64,000 bases of DNA from Rhabdothermincola salaria. GTDB lineage: Bacteria > Actinomycetota > Acidimicrobiia > Acidimicrobiales > Acidimicrobilacustridaceae. The translations under genes and the position numbers were made by a program. Positions 8,973 through 18,492 of the stretch are shown one piece after another. The notes beneath the pieces are model-generated. The model was not told the DNA's origin, ran no database searches, and worked only from the letters and a program-made list of their open reading frames with translations. The stretch is taken from contig NZ_JAJQXW010000001.1 of the NCBI RefSeq assembly GCF_021246445.1, positions 806,001-870,000 of the forward strand, in the 5' to 3' direction. Position 1 is the stretch's first letter, and the number at the start of each line of letters is the position of its first letter.

Positions 8973-11339
8973 TCATTGCATGATGCGATCTTGGCAGCCA
9001 GCACCGGCGAGGGCGCTCCACACCCGCTCGGGGGTGAGCGGCAGGTCGATGTGCTCGACGCCGAGGTGGGCCACCGCGTCGATCACCGCGTTCTGCACGG
9101 CCACGGTGGCCCCGATGGCCCCGGCCTGGCCGATGCCCTTGGCCCCGAGCGGGTTGACCGGCGACGACAGGTCGATCGTGGTGGCCTCGATGCTCGGCAG
9201 CTCCGGCGCCGATGGCACCGCGTAGTCGAGGAGCGTGGTGCTGAGAGGCGTCCCGTCCTCGTCGTGCTGCACGGCCTCGAAGAGCGCCTGGCCGATGCCC
9301 TGCACGATGCCGCCATGCTGTTGGCCGGCCACCAGCGTCGGGTGCACCACCCGGCCGCAGTCGTCGACGGCGATGAAGCGCACGAGCTCCACGTGGCCGG
9401 TCTCGGCATCGACCTCCACCACCGCCGCGTGGCACCCCTCGGGGAAGGTCGGCCCCGGCTGCGAGGACTCCACCGCAGCACCGAGGTGGCCTTCGGGCAC
9501 CACCGAGCGCACGTCGTCGGGGAGGGAGGGATCGGCCGCCGCCCTCGCCACCCGCGCCCAGCTCACCTCCGCCGACGGCGAACCGACCACGGCGAGGGTT
9601 CCCTCCGAGGTCACCACGATGTCGGCGGGTGCGGCCTCGAGGAGGTGGGCGGCGACGGCCCGGGCCTGGTCGAGGACCTGGCGCGCGGCGCCGTCGACCG
9701 CGGCGCCGGCCAGCATCAGCGAACGGGCCGATCCGGTGCCCTCGCCGGTGGGGACCTCGTCGGTGTCGCCGCCGGGCAGCTCGACGCTCGACGCCGCGAG
9801 GCCGAGGACCGCCGAGATCAGCACCGCCCACGTGGTGCGATGGCCCTGGCCCTGGTCGTTGGCCCCGTCACGGACCAGCACCCGCACACCATCGGGATCC
9901 GACGCATCGGGATCGATCCGGATGGAGGCGTACTCGCTCGGCCGGTTCATCGGCGTGCAGTCCAGCCACATGGCGATGCCGATGCCGAGGTGGCGGGTCC
10001 CCGTCCCGGCCCGGCGCTGCGCCTGTCGGGCGCGCAGCGCGTCGTAGTCGATGCGGGCGCACGCCTCGTCGAGGCAGCGTCGTGGGTCGCCGCTGTCGTA
10101 GGTCATGCCGGTCGGGGTGGTGTACGGGTAGTCCCCGACCTCCAGCAGGTTGCGGCGGCGCAGCTCCACCGGGTCGATGGCCAGGCGACGGGCGGCAACG
10201 TCGACGAGGCGCTCGAGCATCGCGGTGGCCTCCGGTCGACCTGCTCCTCGGTAGGCGCCGACCGGCGACGTGGTGGTGGCGGCGGCCCGGCCGGCGGCCC
10301 GCACCAGGGGGATCCGGTAGGGACCCGACGCCATCAGGCCGGTGGCATTCGGGATCACGGCACCCACCATGGGGTAGGCGCCGGCGTCGGCCAGGACGTC
10401 CACGTCGAGGCCGAGGAAGCCGCCGTCGGCGTCGACGGCCAGCCGGGCCCGTTGGCGCTGGCCCCGGCCCTGCGGCATCGACTGGAGGTTCTCGGTGCGC
10501 GTCTGCACCCACTGGACGGGGCGATCGAGGGTGCGGGCGCACGCGGCCACCGCCACGGCCTCGGCGGAGGGCTCGAACTTCCCGCCGAACCCGCCGCCGA
10601 CCAGGGGAGCGACCACCCTCACCAGGGCCGGATCGAGCCCGAGGGACGAGGCGATGGCGTCGCGCACGTGGTGCACCCGCTGGGTGGAGGCCCAGACGAG
10701 CAGGCGGTCGCCGTCCGGGACGGCGAGCACGCCGTCGGGTTCCATGGGTGCCGGTGCGACCCGCTGGTTGACGAAGCGTCCCTCGACCACGTGGGGAGCG
10801 TCGGCGCACGGGTCGTCGGCCGTCCCGAAGCGCCCCTCGAACGCCACGTTGGTGCCGAGCCCGGGGAACAGCACCGTCCCGGAGCCGCTCGCGGCCGTGG
10901 CCGCGCACGATGCCTCGAGGTCGGTGACGGGCGGGAGGGGGTCGATGTCGACCACCACCATCTCGGCGGCGTCGACCGCCGCCACCCGCGACTCGGCCAC
11001 GACCACGGCCACCGCCTCGCCGGCGAAGTGCACCGTGTCGGTGGCCAGCGGCGGCCGGGCGAACGCCGGCGCCAACATGGCGTGGCCCGGGACCGGCTGC
11101 ACGCCGAGGTCCGACGCGGTCAGCACGGCCACCACCCCGGGTGCCTCGAGTGCGTCGGCGACATCGACGGCGGCGAGGTGGCCGTGGGCGTCATGGGAGC
11201 GCACGAACACGGCGTGGAGGGGAGCACCCGTGGCCCCCGCGGGGGCGAGGTCGTCGAGGTAGTGGCCCTGGCCCCGCAGCAGGGCCGGGTCCTCGAGACG
11301 GAGAGGCCCGCGGGGCGAGTCGTTCGGAGGAGCGCCCAT
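8973..11339 (-). CDS. CoxL-like molybdopterin hydroxylase large subunit, stand-alone
   Basis: A 788-aa xanthine-dehydrogenase/aldehyde-oxidase family molybdopterin subunit. It shows the cofactor motif [10 protein letters not shown] and the AYRGAGR active-site loop that marks form II CoxL-like proteins rather than true CO dehydrogenase (AYxCSFR). Near the C-terminus the segment [10 protein letters not shown] aligns with the family's KGxGEAGxIG, so the catalytic Glu is Gln738 (codon CAG, 9126-9128). No FAD (CoxM) or 2Fe-2S (CoxS) subunit gene lies nearby. The start overlaps the GntR stop (TGATG), so the two are co-transcribed. Hydroxylation of a carboxylic or N-heteroaromatic substrate would be the family role, if it is active. 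Confidence 0.85.
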   Translation of the reverse strand: MGAPPNDSPRGPLRLEDPALLRGQGHYLDDLAPAGATGAPLHAVFVRSHDAHGHLAAVDVADALEAPGVVAVLTASDLGVQPVPGHAMLAPAFARPPLATDTVHFAGEAVAVVVAESRVAAVDAAEMVVVDIDPLPPVTDLEASCAATAASGSGTVLFPGLGTNVAFEGRFGTADDPCADAPHVVEGRFVNQRVAPAPMEPDGVLAVPDGDRLLVWASTQRVHHVRDAIASSLGLDPALVRVVAPLVGGGFGGKFEPSAEAVAVAACARTLDRPVQWVQTRTENLQSMPQGRGQRQRARLAVDADGGFLGLDVDVLADAGAYPMVGAVIPNATGLMASGPYRIPLVRAAGRAAATTTSPVGAYRGAGRPEATAMLERLVDVAARRLAIDPVELRRRNLLEVGDYPYTTPTGMTYDSGDPRRCLDEACARIDYDALRARQAQRRAGTGTRHLGIGIAMWLDCTPMNRPSEYASIRIDPDASDPDGVRVLVRDGANDQGQGHRTTWAVLISAVLGLAASSVELPGGDTDEVPTGEGTGSARSLMLAGAAVDGAARQVLDQARAVAAHLLEAAPADIVVTSEGTLAVVGSPSAEVSWARVARAAADPSLPDDVRSVVPEGHLGAAVESSQPGPTFPEGCHAAVVEVDAETGHVELVRFIAVDDCGRVVHPTLVAGQQHGGIVQGIGQALFEAVQHDEDGTPLSTTLLDYAVPSAPELPSIEATTIDLSSPVNPLGAKGIGQAGAIGATVAVQNAVIDAVAHLGVEHIDLPLTPERVWSALAGAGCQDRIMQ

Positions 11340-12142
11340 CAGCCGAGCAGCTCGTCGCGGATCGTGAGGGCATCGACGACGTTGCCGTCACGCCGGTCGG
11401 TGGGGTGGATCTGCGCCGTGCGCAGGTGCGCCCGGGCGGCCGCGGCCGCTCCCGGACCATCGCCCTCGGCGACGAGGCGACGGATCTCATCGTGCTCGGC
11501 GTGCACCCGTCGGCTCAGCTCATCCGACAACGGCACCCCGGCGGCGTCGAGCTCCGCCGACGTGGCGCGGGCGTGAGCCCCCCAGACGGACTCGAGGGTG
11601 CCCAGCAGGACGGTGGCGGTGTCGTTGCCGCACCGGTCCACCAGGGCCTCGTGCCATCGTCGAGCGGCGAGGCTGGCGCCGTGCCCGTCGCCCGCCTCGA
11701 TGCACGCCATCAAGTCGTCCTGGGCGGTGTCGAGGGCGGGCAGGACCTCGCGCCGCCGGTCGCGCCGCTCGGCGCAGAGCTCGGCGCAGAGCGGCTCGAA
11801 GTGCTCGACGGCGGCAGCCACGTCGCCGACGGTCACCCGCCGGGCCTCGAGGACCTGGCCGAGGGTGTAGGCCACGTTGGCGGGCCGGGGCACGCGCACG
11901 CTGGAGCCACCCACGTTGCCCCGTCGGACCTGGATGAGGCCCTCTGTCTCGAGGATCTGGCAGGCTTGGCGGGCGGTGGCCCGACTGACCCCGAACTCCT
12001 CGATCAGCTGGTCCAGCTTCGGGAGCTCACCACCATCGGGCACCGTCCCCGAGAGGATGCGCTCGCGGAGCTCGTCGGCGACGATCTCCGCCGGACTGCT
12101 GCGGCGGCGGAGTCGTGCACGTGGCGAGGGACGGGTTTCCAT
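11339..12142 (-). CDS. GntR-family regulator, FadR/FCD subgroup
   Basis: A 267-aa regulator. The N-terminal winged helix includes ADELRERILSGTV, LPKLDQLIEEFGVSRATARQ and LETEGLIQVRRG; the helical C-terminal FCD ligand domain carries a DDLMACIEAGD...H..LV pattern and a late H-x-x-I-R motif. FCD proteins bind small organic acids through a metal held by histidines. It heads the operon with CoxL-like, amidohydrolase and aldolase genes and is the likely regulator of that set. The ATG at 12142 lies two bases from a GCATGATGC element that also occurs before the amidohydrolase gene, which suggests autoregulation. Confidence 0.86.
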   Translation of the reverse strand: METRPSPRARLRRRSSPAEIVADELRERILSGTVPDGGELPKLDQLIEEFGVSRATARQACQILETEGLIQVRRGNVGGSSVRVPRPANVAYTLGQVLEARRVTVGDVAAAVEHFEPLCAELCAERRDRRREVLPALDTAQDDLMACIEAGDGHGASLAARRWHEALVDRCGNDTATVLLGTLESVWGAHARATSAELDAAGVPLSDELSRRVHAEHDEIRRLVAEGDGPGAAAAARAHLRTAQIHPTDRRDGNVVDALTIRDELLG

Positions 12143-12192
12143 CCTCGCATGATGCCACCTTGAGGCCAGCGCAGGCGGTGCGCCGACGTGCG

Positions 12193-13137
12193 TCAGCCGG
12201 CGAGGAGCGCGTCGAGTGCGTCGAGATCGGCCCCGGTCGGCTCCCACAGGCCGGCCTCGGCGTTGGCCCGGACCTGGGCCGGCGTGGTGGCCCCGGCGAT
12301 GACCGACGCCACCGCGGGACGGCCGGCCAGGCCGCCCATCGCCACGTGGAGCAACGACACGCCGCGCTCTCGGGCATAGGCTTCCAACCCCTCGACGACG
12401 TCGAAGTTCTCGTCCGACAGGAGGTGGCTCATGCCCCACTTGGCGATCCGTCCGTCCTCCGGAGGGGCATCGCCGCGTCGGTACTTGCCGGTCAGCATCC
12501 CGCTGGCGAGGGGGAAGTAGGGCAGGACGCCGACGCCCGTGGCCTCGCAGGCCGGGAGCAGCTCGGCTTCGGCGTCGCGCTCGAGGAGGCTGTACTGGTT
12601 CTGGGCGCTGACGAAGCGCTCGAGACCACCGCGTCGGGCCGTCCAGTCGGCGTCCACGACCTGCCAGGCGGCGAAGTTCGAGCAGCCGATGTAGCGGACC
12701 TTGCCCTCGCGCACCAGCTCGGTGAGCGCCGAGAGGGTCTCCTCGACCGGGGTCTCGGGGTCCGGGTAGTGGATCTGGTAGAGATCGATCCAGTCGGTGC
12801 CGAGGCGGCGCAGCGAGCGCTCGACCGCGGCGCGGATGTAGCGGCGTGAGCCCCGCGCCCCCCAGTCGGGCCCGTTGGCGCCCTTCAGGTCGGTGCCGAA
12901 CTTGGTGGCCAGCACCACCTGGTCGCGTCGATCACCGAGGGCCTCGCGCAGGAACTCCTCGCTGTCGCCGTAGGAGTCCGAGGTGTCGAACAGGGTGATC
13001 CCGACGTCGAGGGCGGCGTCGACCACCGCCCGGGTGGCGTCGAGGTCGATGCGCATCCCGAAGTTGTTGCAGCCGAGGCCGACGGTGGAGACGGCCAGGC
13101 CGGAGTCGCCGAGACGGCGATGGGTCATGTCGCTCAT
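12193..13137 (-). CDS. Aldo/keto reductase
   Basis: A 314-aa aldo/keto reductase of the voltage-channel-beta/YajO-like type. The catalytic tetrad is recognisable: D and Y in LFDTSDSYGDSEE, K in VVLATKFG and H in LYQIHYPD. NADPH-dependent reduction of aldehydes or ketones is the family activity. The first ATG is used; a second in-frame ATG three codons later is possible. A CATGAT hexamer lies 6 bases upstream of the first ATG (13144-13149), compatible with a leaderless transcript. It precedes the GntR gene by 50 bases on the same strand and may be read into that operon. Confidence 0.87.
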   Translation of the reverse strand: MSDMTHRRLGDSGLAVSTVGLGCNNFGMRIDLDATRAVVDAALDVGITLFDTSDSYGDSEEFLREALGDRRDQVVLATKFGTDLKGANGPDWGARGSRRYIRAAVERSLRRLGTDWIDLYQIHYPDPETPVEETLSALTELVREGKVRYIGCSNFAAWQVVDADWTARRGGLERFVSAQNQYSLLERDAEAELLPACEATGVGVLPYFPLASGMLTGKYRRGDAPPEDGRIAKWGMSHLLSDENFDVVEGLEAYARERGVSLLHVAMGGLAGRPAVASVIAGATTPAQVRANAEAGLWEPTGADLDALDALLAG

Positions 13138-13327
13138 GCACCCATCATGGCCGGTCCCGCGACCCGCCCTCTCGAGCTCCGCGACGATCGAGCTCCCGGG
13201 CCGGCGCCTCCCTCTCCCGCGTAGCTGTCAGGGAACGGCGCTGAGGGGTGGCGCACTTCTCCGACAGGTACGCGAGTGGGGCAGGGCTGCGGGGGCAAGA
13301 GCGCCGGGCTGCTCGGTGAGACCCGGG

Positions 13328-14215
13328 TCAGAGCCCGAGCGCCTCGCGGGTGCGGTCGAGCTCGGTCACGTCGACCGTGGTGGGCACCAGGAACAGCTCG
13401 TCGCAGCCGAGGTCGGCGCACGTGTCGACGGCCGCCCGCAGCGCCTCAGGGGTGTGGCAGGTCATGGCCTCCGCCATGGAGCGGGCCAGTCCCTCGTCGA
13501 AGATGCGCATGTAGTCGTAGCAGTAGCTCTGGAGCCGGTCGGCCGCGCCGTCGCCGAGGGCGTACCAGAGGCTGGCCGAGATGTGGGGCGCATCGGACCG
13601 GCCGGCATCGCGCCACGCGGCCCGGATGCGCTCGAAGGCGGCGCCCACGGTCTCGCGGTCGACGCCGAAGACCGTCGAGCCGTCATCGACACCGGATGCC
13701 CATCGCGCCGCCCGGGCCAACGCCTTGGGTCCCATGACCCCGGCGACCAGGGGCGGACCGCCAGGCTGTACCGGGGGCGGGCCCACCGGATCGGCGCCAT
13801 CGAAGGGCGGCTCCCCGGCCCAGATCGACCGCATGCGGGCCACCTGCTCGTCCATGCGGGACCAGCGCCGCTCGAAGGGGGCACCGATGGCGCGGTAGTC
13901 GTGCTCCCGGCCGCCGACGCCCACCCCGACCGTGAGGCGTCCCTCGCTCAACCGGTCGACCGACGCCAGGTGCTTGGCCGTCTCGACGGCGTCGTGGGCG
14001 GGGAGGACGACGATGGTGGTCCAGAGACGCACCCGTGCGGTGAGCGCGGCGGCCGCCGCCAGCTGCACCGTCCACGAGTGGCTCGTGTAGGTGATGCGCT
14101 CGGGCACCGCCAGGCTGGCCCACGGGCCCTCGTCGACGGACCGACACCAGTCGAGCACCTCCTGGCGACCGTGGGGGAGCATCGTCGGCAACGTCATCGA
14201 GAGGTCCATCGTCAT
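13328..14215 (-). CDS. LLM-class (F420- or flavin-dependent) oxidoreductase
   Basis: A 295-aa TIM-barrel protein of the luciferase-like monooxygenase class. The pattern is typical of the F420-dependent branch: VQLAAAAALTARVRLWTTI, then the LPAHDAVETAKHLASVDRLSEGR strand-helix and GVGVGGREHDYRAIG, and a C-terminal helix ending in a FLVPTT strand. Such enzymes transfer hydride between F420H2 or FMNH2 and alcohols, imines or acyl substrates. The start ATG overlaps the stop of the preceding gene (ATGA at 14212-14215), so the two are translationally coupled. Confidence 0.83.
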   Translation of the reverse strand: MTMDLSMTLPTMLPHGRQEVLDWCRSVDEGPWASLAVPERITYTSHSWTVQLAAAAALTARVRLWTTIVVLPAHDAVETAKHLASVDRLSEGRLTVGVGVGGREHDYRAIGAPFERRWSRMDEQVARMRSIWAGEPPFDGADPVGPPPVQPGGPPLVAGVMGPKALARAARWASGVDDGSTVFGVDRETVGAAFERIRAAWRDAGRSDAPHISASLWYALGDGAADRLQSYCYDYMRIFDEGLARSMAEAMTCHTPEALRAAVDTCADLGCDELFLVPTTVDVTELDRTREALGL

Positions 14216-15309
14216 GACGCCACGTCCAGCAGATCGGCGAAGCCGCTCGGGTCGTGGCGGCCGAGGGCCATGTGCTCGAAGATCCCGTAGCCGACCTGGC
14301 CGTCGAGGGTCGCTCGGGCGGCGTGGTCGATCATGCTCCAGGCCACGCGCTGGCCCACGGCCTCGTCGTCGAGGTCGTGGTCGACCCGCTGCCGCCAGGA
14401 GTCGCCCATCCAGCGACCGTGGTTCCAGCCGTCGTCGTCGGGGCCGTAGCCCAGCCCCAGGCTGAGGGGCATGGGTCCGAGGGGCTCGATCTCCAGGGTC
14501 AGCTCGCGGCCGCCGCGCTCCTTGAGCCCGATGCTGGCGTGCGTGGGGTAGCGGGTGCCCGGACGGTATGTGATCTGCGGCTCAGCCCATCCGAGCTGCT
14601 CGATGCGACCGTCGGGGTGGACGCGGATCGCCTCGTTGATGGTGCGGTAGCCGTCCGGCCCCTCCTCGAGCACGAACATGAGCGCGAAGTCGTCGAAGCG
14701 CAAGGGGATCCAGCACCACCACATGGCCGGTTCGTGGGGCTTGCCGGCTGGGGCGCCCTGTCCGACCGGTCGGATTCCCCAGGAGCGGTCACGGGCTCCC
14801 ACCCAGTCGACGGCGTCGCCGAGGAGCTCACGGCCGTCGACGATGAGCGAACCCGTCACCGTGGCGGTCTGCACGAACCGGAAGGCGTCGAGGATGACGT
14901 CGTCGCCCTGACGGCGGATGTGCCGGGGTTCGTCGACGGCGGGGAACGATCCCTCCCAGGTCAGGTCGGCGGTGATGCCGTCGACGTCGTCGTCGCAGGT
15001 GAAGCGCACGCGCTGGAGCCCCTCGACCACCTCGATGCGCATGGGTCCGACCTCCTGGCGCATGCGGTCGTCACCCAGCGCACCCGAGGTCCGCAGCGAG
15101 GACAGGTGTCGGCCCTCACGCACCGCCACGTAGGCGTCGATCACACCGACGTGGGGGTACACGCCGAGCCCGACCGCGACCTGCCCTTCGCCGTCGCGGG
15201 AGAGGGCGTGCATGATGCACCGGTCATAGGTGTTGCGGTCGCTCGTGACGAAGTACTTCATCGTCTGAGGGCCCTGGTGGATGGGGAACTCGTCGAGCGG
15301 GACGGGCAC
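14212..15309 (-). CDS. CrtC/AttH-like (DUF7065-type) lipocalin-fold protein
   Basis: A 365-aa, mostly beta-strand protein without signal peptide or membrane helices. The motif ARDRSWGIRP near the middle, the WWCWIPLRFDDFAL strand after it and the tandem beta composition resemble the CrtC/AttH carotenoid-hydratase-like superfamily and the uncharacterised DUF7064/7065 proteins of actinobacteria. The reaction is unknown; hydration or binding of a hydrophobic ligand would be a guess. GTG start with a strong AGGAGG ribosome site. It is first in the minus-strand operon with the LLM oxidoreductase and faces a palindrome-rich divergent promoter region. Confidence 0.6.
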   Translation of the reverse strand: MPVPLDEFPIHQGPQTMKYFVTSDRNTYDRCIMHALSRDGEGQVAVGLGVYPHVGVIDAYVAVREGRHLSSLRTSGALGDDRMRQEVGPMRIEVVEGLQRVRFTCDDDVDGITADLTWEGSFPAVDEPRHIRRQGDDVILDAFRFVQTATVTGSLIVDGRELLGDAVDWVGARDRSWGIRPVGQGAPAGKPHEPAMWWCWIPLRFDDFALMFVLEEGPDGYRTINEAIRVHPDGRIEQLGWAEPQITYRPGTRYPTHASIGLKERGGRELTLEIEPLGPMPLSLGLGYGPDDDGWNHGRWMGDSWRQRVDHDLDDEAVGQRVAWSMIDHAARATLDGQVGYGIFEHMALGRHDPSGFADLLDVAS

Positions 15310-15650
15310 GGTGACCTCCTGAGACGGGGGGAGCGCGGCGAACGGGTTCGAACCCTATGTGGCGGTGAGGGCTCTCGCCGCCACATGTCACAATGGACGA
15401 GCGACGCCTGGGGGGCGGCGCAGGGGGAGGGCCAGACAGCCGTGCCGACGACCGTCGACGAGAACCAGTCCGCCCGCTCTGCCGACGGCCGGAGGCGGGT
15501 CCCCATCGAGGCGATGCCGCACCGCCGGGGCTCGATCGGGCCCTCCTGCCCTGCGGCCCCCACCCGCTCGAACATCGAGGAAACCATCCGCAGCAGCCCC
15601 CTACGCCTCGCCTGAGCGAGGTCGATCCCTCCATCGGGGACGGAGCCACC
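15310..15650. promoter_or_regulatory. Divergent intergenic region with two adjacent inverted repeats
   Basis: The 341 bases between the divergent genes at 15309 and 15651 hold a perfect 12-base palindrome (15344-15355, GGGTTCGAACCC) directly followed by a long inverted repeat (15357-15386). The remainder (about 15390-15640) is open in several frames, but none has a ribosome site or recognisable product, so I call no gene there. The position and symmetry suggest operators or a shared control element; a decayed repeat is the alternative. Confidence 0.5.
15357..15386. repeat. 13-bp inverted repeat with 4-base loop
   Basis: The arms ATGTGGCGGTGAG (15357-15369) and CTCGCCGCCACAT (15374-15386) pair over 13 positions with a single G-T wobble around the loop GGCT. 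The GTGGCGG...CCGCCAC core recurs in the intergenic hairpins at 20680-20711 and 24324-24355. It could be a regulator site, a transcript hairpin or a member of a dispersed palindrome family. Confidence 0.7.
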
Positions 15651-16802
15651 ATGACCCTGTTGACCATCTCCGCCGACTCCCACATCACCGAGCCCGGCGA
15701 CTGCTACGTCGACCGCATCGACCCCCGGTTCCGGGATCGTGCGCCGGTGGCCGTCACCGACGAGCGCATGGGAGCGGTGATGATCATCGACAACGGGGCG
15801 AGCATGGTGCCCTACGGGATGGTCGCCGCGGCCGGTCGCCCCTGGGACCGCATCGGTCCGTTCGAGTACGTGGGCTGGGACGAACTGCACCCGGGAGGCT
15901 GGGATCCCGAGGCCCGCCTCGTCGAGCAGGACCGCGACGGCGTGTCCGCCGAGATCCTGTACCCGAGCGTCGGGATGCTGCTCTCCAACCTGCCCGACGC
16001 CGACTACAAGAAGGCCTGCTTCGACGCCTACAACCAGTGGATCGCCGAGTTCCAGGCCACGGCCCCGGATCGTCTGGTCGGCGTCGGCCAGACCGCCTTG
16101 CGCAGCGTCGACGAGGGGATCGACGACCTGCGCCGCATCGCCGACCTCGGGCTGCGTGGGGTGATGATGCCCGGCGTCCCGGCGTGCGTCGACGAGGGCG
16201 ACTACGACGACCCCCGCTGGGACCCGTTCTGGCAGGCCGCGGTGGATCTGGGCCTCCCCCTGTCCTTCCACATCCTCACCGCCGGTCGCAACCTCGGCGA
16301 CGCCAGCTACCGCGGGCCGAAGATGAACAGCTTCCTCGGCATCCTGCGGGCCAACCAGGACATCGTCGGCACCATGGTCTTCGGCGGAGTGTTCGACCGC
16401 GTGCCGGCGCTGCAGGTCGTCTGCGTGGAGGCCGATGCCGGTTGGGTCCCGCACTGGGCCTACCGCGCCGACCACGCCTTCGAACGCCATCGCAACTGGC
16501 TCACGGCACCGCTGGAGCGGCGACCCAGCGAGTACCTCTTCGAGCACGTCTCGTTCACGTTCCAGGACGACTGGACGGCCTTTCGGGTCGTCGACCTGGT
16601 CAACCACGAGAAGCTGCTGTGGGCCAACGACCACCCGCACAGCGACGCCACCTGGCCCAACAGCCAGGCCCTGCTCGCCGAGCACACCGCCGGGCTCGAC
16701 CCGGCGGTCCGCGACGACATCGTGTGGCGCAACTGCGCCCGACTCTACGGATTGGACGCGGGCCGCTCGAGCGAGCGCCCGCAGGAGGAGGACACCCCAT
16801 GA
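15651..16802 (+). CDS. Amidohydrolase-2 family protein (COG2159)
   Basis: A 383-aa TIM-barrel amidohydrolase, paralogous to those at 7682 and 20830. The metal and catalytic motifs are [10 protein letters not shown] at the N-terminus, SFHILTAG in the middle, [10 protein letters not shown] and the C-terminal [15 protein letters not shown] with the catalytic aspartate. The ATG has a GGAG ribosome site 5 bases upstream; the frame is open further back to about 15393, but without start signals. It overlaps the next gene by ATGA, forming an amidohydrolase-2 plus D-aminoacylase pair. A hydrolase or decarboxylase role on a cyclic or aromatic acid is inferred from the family only. Confidence 0.84.
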   Translation: MTLLTISADSHITEPGDCYVDRIDPRFRDRAPVAVTDERMGAVMIIDNGASMVPYGMVAAAGRPWDRIGPFEYVGWDELHPGGWDPEARLVEQDRDGVSAEILYPSVGMLLSNLPDADYKKACFDAYNQWIAEFQATAPDRLVGVGQTALRSVDEGIDDLRRIADLGLRGVMMPGVPACVDEGDYDDPRWDPFWQAAVDLGLPLSFHILTAGRNLGDASYRGPKMNSFLGILRANQDIVGTMVFGGVFDRVPALQVVCVEADAGWVPHWAYRADHAFERHRNWLTAPLERRPSEYLFEHVSFTFQDDWTAFRVVDLVNHEKLLWANDHPHSDATWPNSQALLAEHTAGLDPAVRDDIVWRNCARLYGLDAGRSSERPQEEDTP

Positions 16803-18478
16803 CCATCGATCTCGTGATCCGGGGAGGGAACGTCGTCGACGGCACCGGCGGGCCGGGGCGGCGCGCCGACGTCGCCGTGACCGACGGCCGCATCGTCGCC
16901 GTCGGGCCGGACCTCGCCGCCGACGGCGCCGAGGTCGTCGACGCCACCGGGCTGGTCGTGGCGCCCGGTTTCATCGACATCCACACGCACTACGACGCCC
17001 AGGTGTTCTGGGATCCGGCGCTCACCCCGTCGTGCTTCCACGGCGTGACGACGGTGGTGGCCGGCAACTGCGGCTTCTCCCTCGCGCCCACCCGCCCCGA
17101 GCACCGGCGCCTGGTGGCCCGCACCCTCGAGAACGTCGAGGACATGAACGTCGACACCCTCGAGGCGGGCGTCCCCTGGGACTTCTCCACCTTCCCCGAG
17201 TACCTGACGGCCGTCGAGCGGCGGGGGATCGGCCTCAACTACGCCGCCTACGTGGGGCACACCCCGCTGCGGCTGTTCGTGATGGGCGACGACGCCTACG
17301 AGCGGGCCGCCACCGACGAGGAGGTGGCGGCCATGCAGGAGGTCCTGCGCGAGGCGTTGCGCGCCGGCGCCATCGGGTTGGCGACCAGCTTCGCGGTGAC
17401 CCATCGCGGCGTGGATGGCAAGCCAGTGCCGTCGCGTCTCGCCACCCGCGAGGAGTTCGAGGCCCTGCTCGACGTCATGGCCGAGGAGCGCCGCGGTGCC
17501 GTCGCCATCGCCGTCGGCGATCCCTGCCCCATCCCCGACATGTACGACCTGCAGCCCAAGGTCGGGGTGCCGTTCACCTACACGGCCCTGCTCACCATGC
17601 CCACGGGCAGCCACGACGCGCTCCAGCAGCTCAACCGCGAGGGCTGGTCGAGGGGGGCAGAGGTCTGGCCACAGGTGTCGCCGCGTCCGCTGGCCTTCGC
17701 CATGACCATGGTGGAGCCCTTCACCCTCAACGTGAACCCCGCCTTCGCCGATCTCATGGGTCGGGCACTCGTGGACCGCCAGCGCGCCTACGCCGACCCG
17801 TCGTGGCGGGCCGAGGCCCGAGCGGCATGGGCGGGGGCCACGACGTTCGTGCCCCGGTGGGAGACCTTCGAGATCGCCGAGAGCGAGGCCCGGCCCGATG
17901 CCGTGGGACGGCGGCTCACGGACCTGGCCGACGAGCTCGGTTCGGACCCCTTCGACCTCCTGCTCGACATGGCCCTCGCCGAACCCGACCTCGAGCTCCG
18001 GGTGCGCTGCATCCTGGCCAACGACGACACCGAGGCCGTGGCCAGGCTGCTGGCCGACGAGCACTGCACCCTCGGCCTCTCCGACGCCGGCGCCCATGTC
18101 GGCCAGCTCTGCGACGCCCCGCAGGCCACCGACTTCCTGGGCAACTGGGTGCGCGACCGGCAGCTCATGCCCCTCGAGCAGGCGATCCACAAGCTCACCC
18201 AGGTCCAGGCCGACCTCTACGGGATCCCGGACAGGGGCGTGCTCGCCGAGGGCATGTGGGCCGACGTGGTGGTGTTCGACCCGGCCACGGTGGATCCGGG
18301 GCCCGTCCGTCGGGTCCGCGACTTCCCGGCCGACGCCGACCGCCTCACCGCCGACCAGCCGGTCGGCATCCACCACGTCGTGGTCAACGGCACCCCCATC
18401 GTCCGCGACGGCCGACGGGTCGACGGCGACCCCCTCCCTGGCCAGCTCGTGGCGTCGGTGCCCCGGGCCCCTCGCTGA
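16799..18478 (+). CDS. D-aminoacylase-type amidohydrolase (COG3653 group), second copy
   Basis: A 559-aa paralogue of the protein at 2242-3954. It has HxH at H62/H64 (IHTHYDAQ), the cysteine C91 in [10 protein letters not shown], a [10 protein letters not shown] stretch like that of the other copy, and LSDAGAH with the catalytic aspartate. Both copies share the GGxVVDGTGxPGRxADVAV opening. The ATG lies in an ATGA overlap with the amidohydrolase-2 stop. The middle third, which shapes the substrate pocket, differs clearly between the copies, so different substrates are likely. Confidence 0.85.
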   Translation: MTIDLVIRGGNVVDGTGGPGRRADVAVTDGRIVAVGPDLAADGAEVVDATGLVVAPGFIDIHTHYDAQVFWDPALTPSCFHGVTTVVAGNCGFSLAPTRPEHRRLVARTLENVEDMNVDTLEAGVPWDFSTFPEYLTAVERRGIGLNYAAYVGHTPLRLFVMGDDAYERAATDEEVAAMQEVLREALRAGAIGLATSFAVTHRGVDGKPVPSRLATREEFEALLDVMAEERRGAVAIAVGDPCPIPDMYDLQPKVGVPFTYTALLTMPTGSHDALQQLNREGWSRGAEVWPQVSPRPLAFAMTMVEPFTLNVNPAFADLMGRALVDRQRAYADPSWRAEARAAWAGATTFVPRWETFEIAESEARPDAVGRRLTDLADELGSDPFDLLLDMALAEPDLELRVRCILANDDTEAVARLLADEHCTLGLSDAGAHVGQLCDAPQATDFLGNWVRDRQLMPLEQAIHKLTQVQADLYGIPDRGVLAEGMWADVVVFDPATVDPGPVRRVRDFPADADRLTADQPVGIHHVVVNGTPIVRDGRRVDGDPLPGQLVASVPRAPR

Positions 18479-18492
18479 GGGGCGGTTTCGCC

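Noticed and set aside
15344-15360. GGGTTCGAACCC resembling a tRNA T-arm
   Set aside because: No acceptor stem, anticodon arm or D-arm can be drawn on either strand; it is a plain palindrome next to another inverted repeat.
15385-15615. Possible 76-codon gene before the amidohydrolase at 15651
   Set aside because: Its ATG lies inside the inverted repeat, it has no ribosome site, and its product is low-complexity and unrecognised.
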